64,000 nt of DNA from Bifidobacterium cebidarum (GCF_009193305.1 NZ_WBVS01000008.1:1-64000), one strand, 5' to 3'; counted from the stretch's first letter, positions 1 through 9,052 are shown. The notes: a model not told the origin generated them from the sequence alone. Numbers and translations are program-made.

Positions 1-181
1 CAATCATCTGCTTCTTAAAGAAACTGATATAGACCGCATACACGATCGGAATGATGAACACGAACACGAACACCACCGCAAAAGGCCACATGAACTTCCA
101 CCCACGCCAATCCGCCTTATGCTTGTTCACACGCACCTCGCCTGCCTTCACAGGTTCAGCAGTGATATTAGCTGAAGCCAT
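1..181 (-). CDS. Sugar ABC transporter permease, N-terminal part (cut by window edge)
   Basis: Only the first 60 codons are present; the gene continues beyond the left edge. The N-terminus is a polar cytoplasmic tail of about 30 residues (MASANITAEPVKAGE) followed by one hydrophobic segment, FMWPFAVVFVFVFIIPIVYA, then YISFFKK. This is the usual start of MalF/UgpA-type carbohydrate permeases, which form the membrane channel of sugar ABC importers. The ATG at 181 is preceded by a strong ribosome site (GGAGAGGGG). A LacI-type regulator is divergent next door, which supports a carbohydrate role. The substrate cannot be told from this fragment. Confidence 0.75.
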   Translation of the reverse strand, partial: MASANITAEPVKAGEVRVNKHKADWRGWKFMWPFAVVFVFVFIIPIVYAVYISFFKKQMI

Positions 182-220
182 TCCAACCCCTCTCCTTCGA
201 AGGTTGATAAAAATGTTTGC

Positions 221-234
221 GTTATCATCATAAC
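221..234. promoter_or_regulatory. Candidate operator between sugar permease and LacI regulator
   Basis: GTTATCATCATAAC is an inverted repeat with 5-bp arms and a 4-base centre. It lies 40 bases upstream of the permease start in the divergent spacer. A related half-site-like sequence, GTTATCGTTAC, is at 315-325 on the regulator side. LacI-family proteins bind such short palindromes near their own gene and their targets. Binding here is inference only. Confidence 0.35.
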
Positions 235-397
235 ACTGTTTATCACATTGTCCATTCGTGTCTTAATTCAGGGATTCTCGTCATGTTTGATACAATGGTC
301 ACGAAAACAATGATGTTATCGTTACCGTCTTGTTCGATGATGAATGGCATTATTCGAGAGAGCATAGTTGTAGTTGAAGTGTCGACCGGGGGTTACC

Positions 398-1408
398 ATG
401 TCGAGAGCATCGCAAGTTTCCATGCAGGATGTCGCTAAAGCGGCAGGAGTATCCCCCCAAACCGTATCCCGCGTCGCCAACGGAAGCGACGCCGTCAAAC
501 CAGATACCCGTCAACGTGTGGAAGCCGCCATGCAAAAGCTCGGATATCGCCCGAACTATGCGGCACGTGCTTTGAAGCGCGGCAAATTCCAAGATATCGG
601 TGTGGTGATGTTCAACACCGCGTCCTTCGGCAACTCCCGTATTCTTGACGCCATCATCTCCTCTGCTGCAGATGACGATTACTCCGTAACCATCCAAACC
701 ATGCGCCACGGCTCCGAGCGAACCCTGGCTGCGGCAATCGAACGCATGCAGAAGCAACCGGTGGACGGCGTCATCGTAGTGCTTGAGGAGCGTATCTCTG
801 ATTTCATCGGTTACAAGCCACCGAAGGAATTGCCTGTGGTGCTCATCTGCGAGGCCGCAGCCGATTATTGCCCCACCGTTGATGCCGATCAATACGGCTG
901 CTCTACCGCCATCGTGGACTATTTGATGAGCAAGGGACACAAAACCGTCTACCATATCGCCGGCCCCGCCACATCCCGTGCCGCCGAATCCCGCGCCCGC
1001 GGCTGGCGTGAGGCCCTGGAGCAGATGGGAGCGCCCGTGCCAAGCATGTATATCGGCGATTGGTGCGCTGATTCCGGCTATCAAGCAGGCGTGGCATTGG
1101 CCCACAATCCTGATTGCACAGCGATTTATGCCGCCAATGATCAGATGGCGTACGGGGCGATTCTTGGCTTGCAATCCGCAGGCAAACGCGTGCCGGAAGA
1201 TGTGAGCGTAGTGGGCGTGGATGATTCACTGGTGGATATGGTGCCGCGACTGAATCTCACCACCATGCGCATGCGCTTTGATGATATCGGCGCAACCGCC
1301 TTCTCCATGATTCGCCGTCAGTGCGAAGGCGAGAAAGTGCCGACCGGCATCAAAACCGTGATTCCCACCGAGCTCATCGAACGTGGCTCCGTGCGCGATA
1401 TCAGCTGA
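398..1408 (+). CDS. LacI-family transcriptional regulator
   Basis: A DNA-binding repressor of 336 residues, the normal LacI/GalR length. Residues about 8-30 (MQDVAKAAGVSPQTVSRVANG) form the helix-turn-helix, followed by the hinge-region pattern RPNYAARALKRG. The rest is a periplasmic-binding-protein-like sugar sensor, with typical stretches such as DGVIVVLEE, AIYAANDQMAYGA and VSVVGVDDS. An earlier in-frame TTG exists at 374, but the ATG at 398 has a GGGGG ribosome site and starts next to the HTH, so it is preferred. The gene is divergent from a sugar ABC permease, so it probably controls that transporter. Its 3' end overlaps the convergent pseudouridine synthase gene by 8 bases. Confidence 0.9.
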   Translation: MSRASQVSMQDVAKAAGVSPQTVSRVANGSDAVKPDTRQRVEAAMQKLGYRPNYAARALKRGKFQDIGVVMFNTASFGNSRILDAIISSAADDDYSVTIQTMRHGSERTLAAAIERMQKQPVDGVIVVLEERISDFIGYKPPKELPVVLICEAAADYCPTVDADQYGCSTAIVDYLMSKGHKTVYHIAGPATSRAAESRARGWREALEQMGAPVPSMYIGDWCADSGYQAGVALAHNPDCTAIYAANDQMAYGAILGLQSAGKRVPEDVSVVGVDDSLVDMVPRLNLTTMRMRFDDIGATAFSMIRRQCEGEKVPTGIKTVIPTELIERGSVRDIS

Positions 1409-2126
1409 GTGGCATACGAGACGTATACTCGCGCACATCGCCGGTGATGGGATCGGTGAATCTCAATATGCGCGCGACCAATGCCAACGGCTGGCTGAAA
1501 TCGTCGTATGGAAGGTTCTGGATGCGCGGATAGTAATTGTCGCCAACGATGGGCAGTCCCAACGAATTCATGTGGACTCTCAGCTGATGCGTTTTGCCGG
1601 TGCGCGGATGCAGTGTGTAGCGGCAAATCCTATCAGCCACAAGTGGGCCACGCTCGATCAGCGTTTCAGCGTTGACCAGACCTGGTTCTTCATAGGCGGT
1701 CATAATGCCACGCACTTTGGTGATATGCGAACGTCGCAGCAACGGGAATGGGCGCGGTGACTCCAGTGGAGTCGCCGTGCCGAACCGCGGGCGCCTGATT
1801 GGTTGGCATGGCGCCAAGCATTCATACACCTTGACCGCATGCTTGTTTTGAAACAGCGTCTGATAGGCGCCGCGGCAGGCCTTATCTCGCACAAACACCA
1901 GTACGCCGGCTGTCATACGATCCAGACGATGCGCCGGGATGATATCCGGCTCCCCATACTGCTCACGCAGCCGAATCAAGGCAGTTTCGCGATACCACAT
2001 GCCGCGCGGCATCGTAGCCAGGAAATGCGGCTTATCAATCACGATAAGCCGCTCATCCTCATACAGCACTTCCAAATCAAATGGAATATGCGGCTCCTCA
2101 GTCACAAATCGATGTGGCCTCGGCAT
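1401..2126 (-). CDS. RluA/RluD-family pseudouridine synthase
   Basis: A 241-residue RNA-modifying enzyme that isomerises uridine to pseudouridine, probably in 23S rRNA or tRNA. The signature HRLDRMTAG at residues 67-74 contains the catalytic Asp69. The C-terminal motif HPRTGKTHQLRVHM is also typical of the family. No S4 domain is visible at the N-terminus; the protein begins directly with the catalytic core (VLYEDERLIVIDKP), as in RluA-type short members. The start at 2126 has GAGAGGAA upstream. It follows glmS on the same strand, but a long stem-loop lies between them. The exact target base cannot be assigned from sequence alone. Confidence 0.87.
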   Translation of the reverse strand: MPRPHRFVTEEPHIPFDLEVLYEDERLIVIDKPHFLATMPRGMWYRETALIRLREQYGEPDIIPAHRLDRMTAGVLVFVRDKACRGAYQTLFQNKHAVKVYECLAPCQPIRRPRFGTATPLESPRPFPLLRRSHITKVRGIMTAYEEPGLVNAETLIERGPLVADRICRYTLHPRTGKTHQLRVHMNSLGLPIVGDNYYPRIQNLPYDDFSQPLALVARILRFTDPITGDVREYTSRMPLS

Positions 2127-2162
2127 TAGCGCTTCCTCTCTAACCGGCTTCCTTCGGTAGGC

Positions 2163-2248
2163 GGCGGGGTTGGATGCGTGTTGTCAGACCGTAAAGACCT
2201 GGCCAGAGCGGCCCGGAGCGCGTCGGACAACATGCATCCCACCCCGCC
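2163..2248 (-). terminator. Long-armed stem-loop after glmS
   Basis: Arms 2163-2185 and 2226-2248 are 23 bases each and complementary except for two positions (GGCGGGG.TGGATGC.TGTTGTC). They enclose a 40-base loop. The structure starts 12 bases past the glmS stop and ends 37 bases before the next gene. There is no clear T-run, so it may be a terminator, an mRNA-stabilising 3' structure or an attenuator. Confidence 0.55.
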
Positions 2249-2259
2249 GGCGGTCAGAC

Positions 2260-4152
2260 TTATTCCACGGTGACGGACTTGGCGAGATTGCGCGGCTTGT
2301 CCACGTCGTAGCCCTTGAGCTTGGCCATATCCATGGCGAAGAGCTGCAGCGGTACCACGTCCACGAGCGGGCTCATCAGCGTCGGGCATGCCGGGCGCCA
2401 GAACACCACGTCCGCGTAACGCTCCACATCCGGGTCGCCCTGCTCGGCCACCGCAATAATGTAGGCACCACGGGCCTTGACTTCCTCGATGCCGGAAATC
2501 ACCTTGGCATGCAGCACATTGCGTCCACGCGCGGGCGGCACGATGAACACAACCGGCTCGCCTTCATCCACCAAAGCAATCGGACCATGCTTCAATTCGC
2601 CGGCCGCGAAGCCCTCGGTGAAGGTGTAGGCGATTTCCTTGAGCTTCAACGCGCCTTCCAGCGCCACCGGATAGCCCACATGGCGGCCGAGGAACAGGAA
2701 GGAGTTCGCGTTCACCATGTGCTCGGCGGCAGCCTGAATGGTCTTAGGCTGCGTATCGAGCACCCACTGGATCTTGCGGGGCATCTCCTTCAGAGAATCC
2801 AGCACCTGATGAATCTCGTCGCGGAACATAGCGCCCTTGACCTGAGCCAAGTACAGGCCCAACAGGTAAGCGGCGGTAATTTGCGCCACGAACGCCTTCG
2901 TGGAGGCCACAGCCACTTCCGGGCCAGCGTGCGTGTAGAGCACGGCATCGGATTCACGCGGGATGGAAGCGCCCTGCGTATTGCAGATGGCCAGCACCTT
3001 GGAGCCTTGCTCGCGGGCATGACGCAGTGCCATCAGAGTATCCATCGTCTCACCGGACTGGGAGATGGCCACCACCAACGTACGCGGGGTCAGAATCGGG
3101 TCGCGGTAACGGAATTCATGCGCCAGCTCGATTTCCACCGGGATACGCACCCAGTGTTCGATGGCGTACTTGGCCACCTGGCCGGCATAGCTCGCGGTGC
3201 CGCAAGCCACAACGATGATCTTGTCGATGGACTTGAAGTCATGTTCGTCGATGCGCACTTCATCAAGGGTGATGTCGCCGTTCTTATCGAAGCGACCAAG
3301 CAGCGTGCGCTGCACGGCAGCCGGATCCTCGTGGATTTCCTTGTCCATGAAGGAATCCCAGCCGCCCTTTTCCGCTGCGGAAGCATCCCAATCCACGGTG
3401 TAGGTCTTCGGGTCCTCGATGACGTTGCCATCGAAATCGGTCACGACCACGGAGTTGGCGGACACGCACACAGCCTGGTCCTGATCGATTTCCATGGCGC
3501 GTTTCGTATAAGCCACGAAGGCAGCCACGTCCGAGCCGAGGAAGTTCTCATCCTCGCCAAGACCCACGACCAGCGGGGAATCATGGCGAGCGCCGACCAT
3601 GATATCGGGCTGACGGCAGTCGGTGGCAAGAATGGTGAATGCACCGTCGAGCATGCGAGCCATGCGACGCATCGCCTTGAACAGGTCCGGGTGACCGTCT
3701 TCCTCGATGACCTTATCGACGATCTTGCCCAGCAGTTTGGCGGCCACTTCGGTATCGGTGGCGGAAGCGAAACGGTAGCCTTCGGCCTGCAGATCGAGGC
3801 GCAGCTGGGAGGCGTTTTCAATGATGCCATTGTGGATGATGGCGACCTTACCATCCATGCTGGTGTGCGGGTGGGCATTCACGTCGCTCGGCTCGCCGTT
3901 GGTGGCCCAACGGGTGTGGCCGATGCCCACCGTGGCCAATGGCATTGGCTTGCGCTCAATGTCTTCGACCAGGTTCTTCAAGCGGCCGGCCTTCTTGCGC
4001 ACGGCCACCTTATCCATGCCCGGCGCGCTCAGCGCCACACCGGCTGAGTCATAACCGCGATATTCAAGACGGGCCAGACCCTGAAGGCACACCTCAAGCG
4101 GCTTGCCGCAAGCGGTTTCAACATTTCCTGCATATCCAACAATTCCACACAT
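2260..4152 (-). CDS. glmS: Glutamine--fructose-6-phosphate aminotransferase (isomerizing)
   Basis: GlmS makes glucosamine-6-phosphate from fructose-6-phosphate and glutamine, the first committed step to UDP-GlcNAc and peptidoglycan. The protein has 630 residues. It begins MCGIVGYAG, so Cys2 is the N-terminal nucleophile of the class II glutaminase domain. A second half follows with two SIS sugar-isomerase domains (CGTASYAG, ISQSGETMDT, LGRHVGYPVALEGALKLKEI) and the expected C-terminus KPRNLAKSVTVE. The start is fixed by the requirement for Cys at position 2. Phosphoglucosamine mutase (glmM), the next enzyme of the pathway, is 15 kb away in this window. No glmS-ribozyme-like leader was recognised in the 120-base upstream spacer. 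Confidence 0.97.
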   Translation of the reverse strand: MCGIVGYAGNVETACGKPLEVCLQGLARLEYRGYDSAGVALSAPGMDKVAVRKKAGRLKNLVEDIERKPMPLATVGIGHTRWATNGEPSDVNAHPHTSMDGKVAIIHNGIIENASQLRLDLQAEGYRFASATDTEVAAKLLGKIVDKVIEEDGHPDLFKAMRRMARMLDGAFTILATDCRQPDIMVGARHDSPLVVGLGEDENFLGSDVAAFVAYTKRAMEIDQDQAVCVSANSVVVTDFDGNVIEDPKTYTVDWDASAAEKGGWDSFMDKEIHEDPAAVQRTLLGRFDKNGDITLDEVRIDEHDFKSIDKIIVVACGTASYAGQVAKYAIEHWVRIPVEIELAHEFRYRDPILTPRTLVVAISQSGETMDTLMALRHAREQGSKVLAICNTQGASIPRESDAVLYTHAGPEVAVASTKAFVAQITAAYLLGLYLAQVKGAMFRDEIHQVLDSLKEMPRKIQWVLDTQPKTIQAAAEHMVNANSFLFLGRHVGYPVALEGALKLKEIAYTFTEGFAAGELKHGPIALVDEGEPVVFIVPPARGRNVLHAKVISGIEEVKARGAYIIAVAEQGDPDVERYADVVFWRPACPTLMSPLVDVVPLQLFAMDMAKLKGYDVDKPRNLAKSVTVE

Positions 4153-4272
4153 AGTCCACTACCCTAGCGGACGGATATGTCCTAAGTCGAACCAAGCCAG
4201 ACGTTTTCGCATTATCAGCGCAACGTGCTGTATTTGCAGAGGCAGCGAACCATGCTTCATCCGCATTTCGCT

Positions 4273-5421
4273 TCACCGCAATACATCAATGGGAATGTCT
4301 GGATATGCGGCATCACAAGCCTGATGAATCTGCTTTTTGATGTCGCTTATCAGGACTGAACTGTACTGCCGATTCCGTGTGTCCAATACAATTCGTTGCG
4401 TGGAGCCTTTTGGCAAATCTTTTATACGCTGTGTAACCTGTCGTTTCAGTTCCCTGAGCAAAACTCCTACGCTAGCCGTGTTTTCGAGATCATAGTTTTT
4501 TACTTCAATGGCCTCCGTGTGGCCTCGTACTGTTCTGATGACATCAGGACGTGTGGATTCCTTGGTACCGTAAGTAACCTCTTCACCACCGATATAAGAA
4601 ACTTGACCTTTGCCGTGATACCGCTTCAAGGCATATTGTTCAGACTGCCAAGGGGAAGGTATGCCATTTTTAGCAGCGCGACTGACCTGTATAGCCTTAC
4701 TGGCGCCACCTAAAGTCACACCGGTGAGGGCGCCCCACGCAAAGCCTTCGCTACCGGCCTTTGCCGCCGACTTCATCGCCCGTCTCATGTCGCCGGTTTG
4801 ATATCCGGTCACGGCTCCGACAATCGCGCTCTCCAGTACAGCTGAAGATAGCGCAAATTCGGTTCCGGTTTTCGCCGATGCCGCAGCGATTATATTGACC
4901 GTAGCCAAGGCGCCTCCGCTACCGGAAGTGGCCATAGTCACTGCGGCAAATACAAGAATGATTCCTGAACCAACCGCGACATTGCGCATGACAGTATTGA
5001 ATGTATCATCGTATTGCTCGAAAGAACGTACAACAGTCCTGTTGTTGTCAACTGTGAAGACATATCGTTGACCGTGAAATTGTTTGTCAAGCTCGTCCAG
5101 AGAATATCCAAAGAATACATTCGATCGAGAATTGTAGGTTATCTCTTCCAAATATTCTTTGGAAACATATGACGTTGCAATATTGTCGATGACATAGTCA
5201 TCGCTAGCGAATTTCCCTTCCAACGATGCGTAAAGATCATCCTCTACATACTGTTGCAAAGCATCATCATTCAGCGAGGAAAATCGCGGCTGAGACGATG
5301 TTTGACTGTTGGCTTCTTTGGAGGAAGAAGCGCCTGCAGTCTGCTCGACTGACGGGGACGTGCATCCACAACTGATGAGCAACAGCGCGGATGTCAAAAT
5401 GCCAGCGATTAATCGCTTCAT
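4273..5421 (-). CDS. Lipoprotein with C-terminal nuclease-toxin-like domain
   Basis: A 382-residue protein that begins with a lipoprotein signal: a basic start, a hydrophobic core and LISC, so the lipidated Cys is about residue 18. A variable region, a hydrophobic Gly/Ala-rich segment (about 150-195) and the stretch AGSEGFAWGALTGVTLGGASKA-like (about 215-240) follow; that stretch resembles linkers before toxin domains in polymorphic toxins. The last 130 residues contain RPDVIR, then EAIEVKNY, then QVTQRIKDLPKG. This arrangement (Asp, then E-x-K, then Gln) suggests a PD-(D/E)xK nuclease fold. The ATG at 5421 has AAGGAG 8 bases upstream and starts 2 bases after the stop of the preceding surface-protein gene, so the two are co-transcribed. 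No immunity gene is seen next to it. The nuclease assignment is inference from motifs. Confidence 0.6.
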   Translation of the reverse strand: MKRLIAGILTSALLLISCGCTSPSVEQTAGASSSKEANSQTSSQPRFSSLNDDALQQYVEDDLYASLEGKFASDDYVIDNIATSYVSKEYLEEITYNSRSNVFFGYSLDELDKQFHGQRYVFTVDNNRTVVRSFEQYDDTFNTVMRNVAVGSGIILVFAAVTMATSGSGGALATVNIIAAASAKTGTEFALSSAVLESAIVGAVTGYQTGDMRRAMKSAAKAGSEGFAWGALTGVTLGGASKAIQVSRAAKNGIPSPWQSEQYALKRYHGKGQVSYIGGEEVTYGTKESTRPDVIRTVRGHTEAIEVKNYDLENTASVGVLLRELKRQVTQRIKDLPKGSTQRIVLDTRNRQYSSVLISDIKKQIHQACDAAYPDIPIDVLR

Positions 5422-5423
5422 CG

Positions 5424-6773
5424 TCAATGCTCCTTGCCGCTATCGATGGCTTTCACATGATGCCGTTGTCTTTTCAATCTGAAACATATGAATCCAGCGA
5501 CAACTATCATCAGCGCGGCAAGAGCACCGACACTCACCAAGATTGTGGAGCGTTGATTGGTATCCGAAGTATTCTCACTTGCGGCGTCTATTTGAGTGTC
5601 GTTCGCTTGCGTATCAGCAGAATCATTATGGTCGGCAGCGCTATTGTGGTTTTCCCGAATCAACTCTTCCGGAGAAACCAAAGATCCGTCTCGTGCCACG
5701 ACAAGCCCTCGAGACAATTGCGCTTTTATTGTTTTCACAGGTAATCCGGTAGCGGTATAGGCCTTGAGCACGTCATTCGTACCCACGTAGATCTTCTTCA
5801 CCGTTGTCTGGTCGGTATACCGGTTCCTAGCCGTAATGATGTAAATGCCTTCGTCAACGTATCGATTGCCATCTTTGGCTGGACGATTATATCGAACGTC
5901 CTCAGTCACATCATCGGCGGTCTCATGCGCTGCCGCATATTTGACATTGATATCTAGATATCGTGATTTGGCAAAATCCAATACAAACCCATTCTCAGTG
6001 AACGCCGTATTCGCTAATTCATCCCCGGTTTTCACATCAAATGGGAACACCATGCTGTTACCGTTCCGTACCGAGAAACGGAATGCAATACGGTAATCGG
6101 TGTATCTGGGCAGCAGATTCTTTCCAAAAGCGCGAATGCGTGCATTGCTTATCTCATAGTCCAACGCCACCTCATAATCGCCTTCTTCAAAAAGGTCGAT
6201 TTTTGTATCAGCGCCTTTTTCCGCTCGTGCCGTAAGAAAATCCGTATAGATAACCGGCTTATGCTGTTTATTCTGATAATCCGTGTAGCGGACGATCAAC
6301 GTTCCTCGTTTGAAATCCATCTTCTCAATGCCAAGTCGTTCATCGTATCCGTTCTCATCTTGTGCGATTGAGAGCTTGTCATCACCATTGAGTTTGTTGA
6401 TATCTTGAGACAAGTTGAACCATAAGGATACTTCATCTCCTGCATTTTTGAGCAGCACAGGAACTTTGGAGTCCTTGTCCGCAATAGATGTGAATCCTTC
6501 GACGAAAAAGTCACCCAAAGTCCATCCGAAATGAGGATCGTCAGCCGTTATTGCATCATCTTTTGCATAGCCATCATCTTTGCCAGCATTGACCACTTGT
6601 CCCAAATAATGACGCTCTTCCGCTGTCTCATTCGCGGCCGCAAGATGGACAGGAACTACACATGGTAAGGCTACACACAATACTGTGAGCATCAAGACTA
6701 TGGGCGAAACCGTTCGATTCCACCATGAACTCGCAGCCCCCTTCGACGCCCTTACTCGTTTCTTCTCGCTCAT
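5424..6773 (-). CDS. Secreted, single-pass membrane-anchored protein of unknown function
   Basis: A 449-residue protein. Residues about 15-50 form a signal peptide (SPIVLMLTVLCVALPCVV, then AANETAEE). A long extracellular region without Cys clusters follows (for example HFGWTLGDFFVEGFTS and RYTDYQNKQHKPVIYTDF). A polar Asn/Asp/Ser-rich stretch leads to a C-terminal transmembrane helix (STILVSVGALAALMIVVAG) and a basic tail. I recall similar sequences from secreted proteins of gut Clostridia but did not search. The ATG at 6773 (GGAGAACGT upstream) is better than the in-frame ATG at 6800. It is the first gene of a two-gene unit with the nuclease-like lipoprotein. Base composition is clearly more A+T-rich than the flanks, suggesting acquisition. 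Confidence 0.65.
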   Translation of the reverse strand: MSEKKRVRASKGAASSWWNRTVSPIVLMLTVLCVALPCVVPVHLAAANETAEERHYLGQVVNAGKDDGYAKDDAITADDPHFGWTLGDFFVEGFTSIADKDSKVPVLLKNAGDEVSLWFNLSQDINKLNGDDKLSIAQDENGYDERLGIEKMDFKRGTLIVRYTDYQNKQHKPVIYTDFLTARAEKGADTKIDLFEEGDYEVALDYEISNARIRAFGKNLLPRYTDYRIAFRFSVRNGNSMVFPFDVKTGDELANTAFTENGFVLDFAKSRYLDINVKYAAAHETADDVTEDVRYNRPAKDGNRYVDEGIYIITARNRYTDQTTVKKIYVGTNDVLKAYTATGLPVKTIKAQLSRGLVVARDGSLVSPEELIRENHNSAADHNDSADTQANDTQIDAASENTSDTNQRSTILVSVGALAALMIVVAGFICFRLKRQRHHVKAIDSGKEH

Positions 6774-6884
6774 ACGTTCTCCATCCGTGCCACACCGCAT
6801 ATACGAGGTCCCGCACCATTGAACAGAAACCAGTATTGTTCACTCATCATACGGTGCCACAGTGATATGGCAGCCGCAATAACA

Positions 6885-6912
6885 ATGCCGCAGTTATCGA
6901 GAACTGCGGCAT
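6885..6912 (-). terminator. Hairpin downstream of the amino-acid ABC operon
   Basis: Perfect 11-base arms, ATGCCGCAGTT and its complement, with a 6-base loop. It lies in the 312-base spacer 6774-7085 between the ABC ATPase stop and the next minus-strand gene. A Leu/Val-coding-like pattern is absent from the rest of this spacer; only a weak second inverted repeat (GGATAG...CTATCC, 7013-7033) is visible. Confidence 0.55.
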
Positions 6913-7085
6913 ATAGAAAAATGTATTAGCTTCACTGGCAGCTCATCCTGTAATTGCTGACAGACTACGTCCGCAATACACTGGTCTGACTACCGTCAGG
7001 CACCTTGCCTACGGATAGCCCACAGGTCTATCCGCTTGACGACTCGGCCCGCCAGAGGGAGCAAAGACAACAGCATCCCTACGGA

Positions 7086-7883
7086 CTACAACACGTGCTG
7101 CAAGAAGTCCTTGAAGCGCGGCTCGGTGGGGTTGTCGATGATTTCGGGGCCGCCCTTTTCCACGACGACTCCCCCATCCATGAACACCACCTGATCAGCA
7201 ACTTCGCGTGCGAATCCGATCTCATGGGTCACGCACACCATCGTCATGCCTTCCTTGGCCAGGGAACGCATGACGCTCAGCACTTCACCCACCAACTCAG
7301 GGTCGAGCGCGGAGGTCGGCTCGTCAAACAGCATGATTTCTGGTTTCATGGCCAGTGCACGGGCGATGGCCACACGCTGCTGCTGACCGCCGGACAGCTG
7401 GGACGGGTAATAATCGAGTCGCTCGCCCAGACCCACGCGTTCCAGCTCAGCGACTGCCAGATCATGAGCCTCCTTCTTGGACTTGTGCTGCACATGCACC
7501 GGCGCCTCCATCACGTTTTCGATAGCGGTCATATGCGGGAACAGGTTGAAGCGCTGGAACACCATACCCAGTTTGGAACGCTGCGCGGCGATTTCCTTGT
7601 CATTCAAGGTCTGCAGCATGTCCTGCCCGTTCTTCTCGACATGCTTGTAGCCGATGAGCTCTCCATTGACTTCAATGGAACCGCCGGTCAGGGTTTCCAG
7701 CTGGTTGATCAGGCGCAGGAACGTGGACTTGCCGGAACCCGAGGGGCCGAGGATCACGGTCACCGTGCCGGGCATTACGGTCAGGTCAACGCCTTTGAGC
7801 ACGTGCAACGTACCGAAGGCCTTATGCACCTGCGTGGCCTTGATGGCGGGAACAACAGCGGAGCTATGAAGAGTTTCAGTCAT
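7086..7883 (-). CDS. Polar amino acid ABC transporter, ATP-binding protein
   Basis: A 265-residue GlnQ/HisP-type ATPase that powers uptake of a polar amino acid. Walker A is GPSGSGKST, the signature is [14 protein letters not shown], Walker B is [14 protein letters not shown], and the H-loop is CVTHE. It carries a short N-terminal extension before the domain. It lies 19 bases after the permease gene, and the two binding proteins are upstream, so all four genes form one transport operon. The start at 7883 has GGAAGG upstream. The transported amino acid cannot be named from the sequence. Confidence 0.93.
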   Translation of the reverse strand: MTETLHSSAVVPAIKATQVHKAFGTLHVLKGVDLTVMPGTVTVILGPSGSGKSTFLRLINQLETLTGGSIEVNGELIGYKHVEKNGQDMLQTLNDKEIAAQRSKLGMVFQRFNLFPHMTAIENVMEAPVHVQHKSKKEAHDLAVAELERVGLGERLDYYPSQLSGGQQQRVAIARALAMKPEIMLFDEPTSALDPELVGEVLSVMRSLAKEGMTMVCVTHEIGFAREVADQVVFMDGGVVVEKGGPEIIDNPTEPRFKDFLQHVL

Positions 7884-7902
7884 AATCGATTCGCCTTCCT
7901 GC

Positions 7903-8886
7903 TCACGCGGTCATGCCGGTGAATGCGGCTTCGTTGAGCTTGTTCACATCATCCTTAGGTTCGCCTTCGGTTTTACCCGGCAGCGGCGGCTGCTTGCCAC
8001 GAGTGCCCATGGCACGTGCGTCGAAACCCTTGCCGAAGTGCTTTTCCAAGCGGGACTGGAACACCATCAGAATGGAAGTGATCAGCAGGTACCAGAAGCA
8101 GGCCACCAAAAGCAGCGGAATCGGCTTGTAGATGCGATTGGCGATGGCGTTGGTGGCGAACTGCAGTTCCAACGTGAACGGCACGGCGGTGACCAAAGAG
8201 GTGGTCTTCAACATGCCGATGGTCTCGTTGCCGGTGGGTGGGATGATGATGCGCATGGCCTGAGGCAGCACGATACGGCGCATGATCAGCGTACGGTTCA
8301 TGCCCAAGGCCTCTGCGGCTTCGGTCTGGCCGGGGTCAACGGCCTCAAGACCGGCACGCACGATCTCGGACAGGTAGGCGGCTTCGTTGAGCGCCAAACC
8401 AATCCATGCGGCGTTGAACGCGGTGACCACCACATTGGAGTCGATGCTCCAGAATTCCACTGAGGTGAACGGAATGCCAAGGCTGAGCTTGGGAATCAGC
8501 ACGGAGAACAGACCCCAGAAAATCAGCTGCGTGTATACAGGGGTGCCACGGAAGAACCAGATGAAGAACCAGCTGACGCCGCGCAGCACGGGGTTGATGG
8601 ATTTGCGCATGATGGCCAGGATCACGGAGAGGATGATGGCCACCACCATGGAGATTACGGTGAGCTCAAGCGTGTAGCGAATGCCTTCAAGCACATTCTC
8701 GTTGAACAGATATTTCCAGACCGTGGGCCAATCCAGTCGCGGATTGGTGATCATGCCTTGGATGAGCATTGCGGCGAGCAGCGCCACAATCACCGCGGCA
8801 ACAATCGGGCCCGGACGCTTCACCGGCAGAGCCTTGATGCGGTTAGGGATATCCAATCCTTCGCCGTCAACTACTTTTTTCGCCAT
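7903..8886 (-). CDS. Polar amino acid ABC transporter, permease
   Basis: A 327-residue membrane protein of the HisM/GlnP family. A TM segment follows a 27-residue cytoplasmic start ([19 protein letters not shown]). The core has the expected motifs [11 protein letters not shown] and, in the coupling loop, [28 protein letters not shown]. The last 35 residues are a polar cytoplasmic tail ([17 protein letters not shown]) longer than in most relatives. A single permease gene implies a homodimeric channel. It starts with a clear ribosome site (AAGGAAATCAACA) and is separated from the upstream binding-protein gene by 166 bases holding a strong RNA structure. Confidence 0.93.
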   Translation of the reverse strand: MAKKVVDGEGLDIPNRIKALPVKRPGPIVAAVIVALLAAMLIQGMITNPRLDWPTVWKYLFNENVLEGIRYTLELTVISMVVAIILSVILAIMRKSINPVLRGVSWFFIWFFRGTPVYTQLIFWGLFSVLIPKLSLGIPFTSVEFWSIDSNVVVTAFNAAWIGLALNEAAYLSEIVRAGLEAVDPGQTEAAEALGMNRTLIMRRIVLPQAMRIIIPPTGNETIGMLKTTSLVTAVPFTLELQFATNAIANRIYKPIPLLLVACFWYLLITSILMVFQSRLEKHFGKGFDARAMGTRGKQPPLPGKTEGEPKDDVNKLNEAAFTGMTA

Positions 8887-8939
8887 TGTTGATTTCCTTG
8901 TGTGTATTGAGGTCGCTGCATACGACCATAAGAACTAAC

Positions 8940-9001
8940 GTTGCACCTTAACGCATGAATGGGGCGCCTGTGTTACGACGTGCAACATAAGCGTCCCATT
9001 C
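8940..9001 (-). promoter_or_regulatory. Intercistronic stem-loop with pseudoknot potential
   Basis: Between binding-protein and permease genes, GAATGGGGCGC (8957-8967) pairs with GCGTCCCATTC (8991-9001), 11 bp with one G-U. GTTGCAC (8940-8946) pairs with GTGCAAC (8980-8986), which lies inside the first loop, so the two helices interleave as in an H-type pseudoknot. A structure here could protect the upstream mRNA and give more binding protein than permease. Function is inferred. Confidence 0.45.
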
Positions 9002-9052
9002 GTGTAGCGGTTATGCCGAGTGAACCACCTCAGCTAGCGAACCGCTTATCAA

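Noticed and set aside
2170-4047. Long antisense frames opposite glmS, glmM, pepN and RNase J (e.g. 18011-19444, 21400-23124, 23364-25274)
   Set aside because: Same cause: low-complexity products with many His and Gly, no domains, no start signals, lying on well-supported genes.
4153-4272. glmS ribozyme or leader riboswitch
   Set aside because: The 120-base spacer has no recognisable conserved core of the known glmS ribozyme.
6774-7085. Possible small gene in the spacer before the surface protein
   Set aside because: No frame with a ribosome site or plausible protein; only the hairpins stand out.
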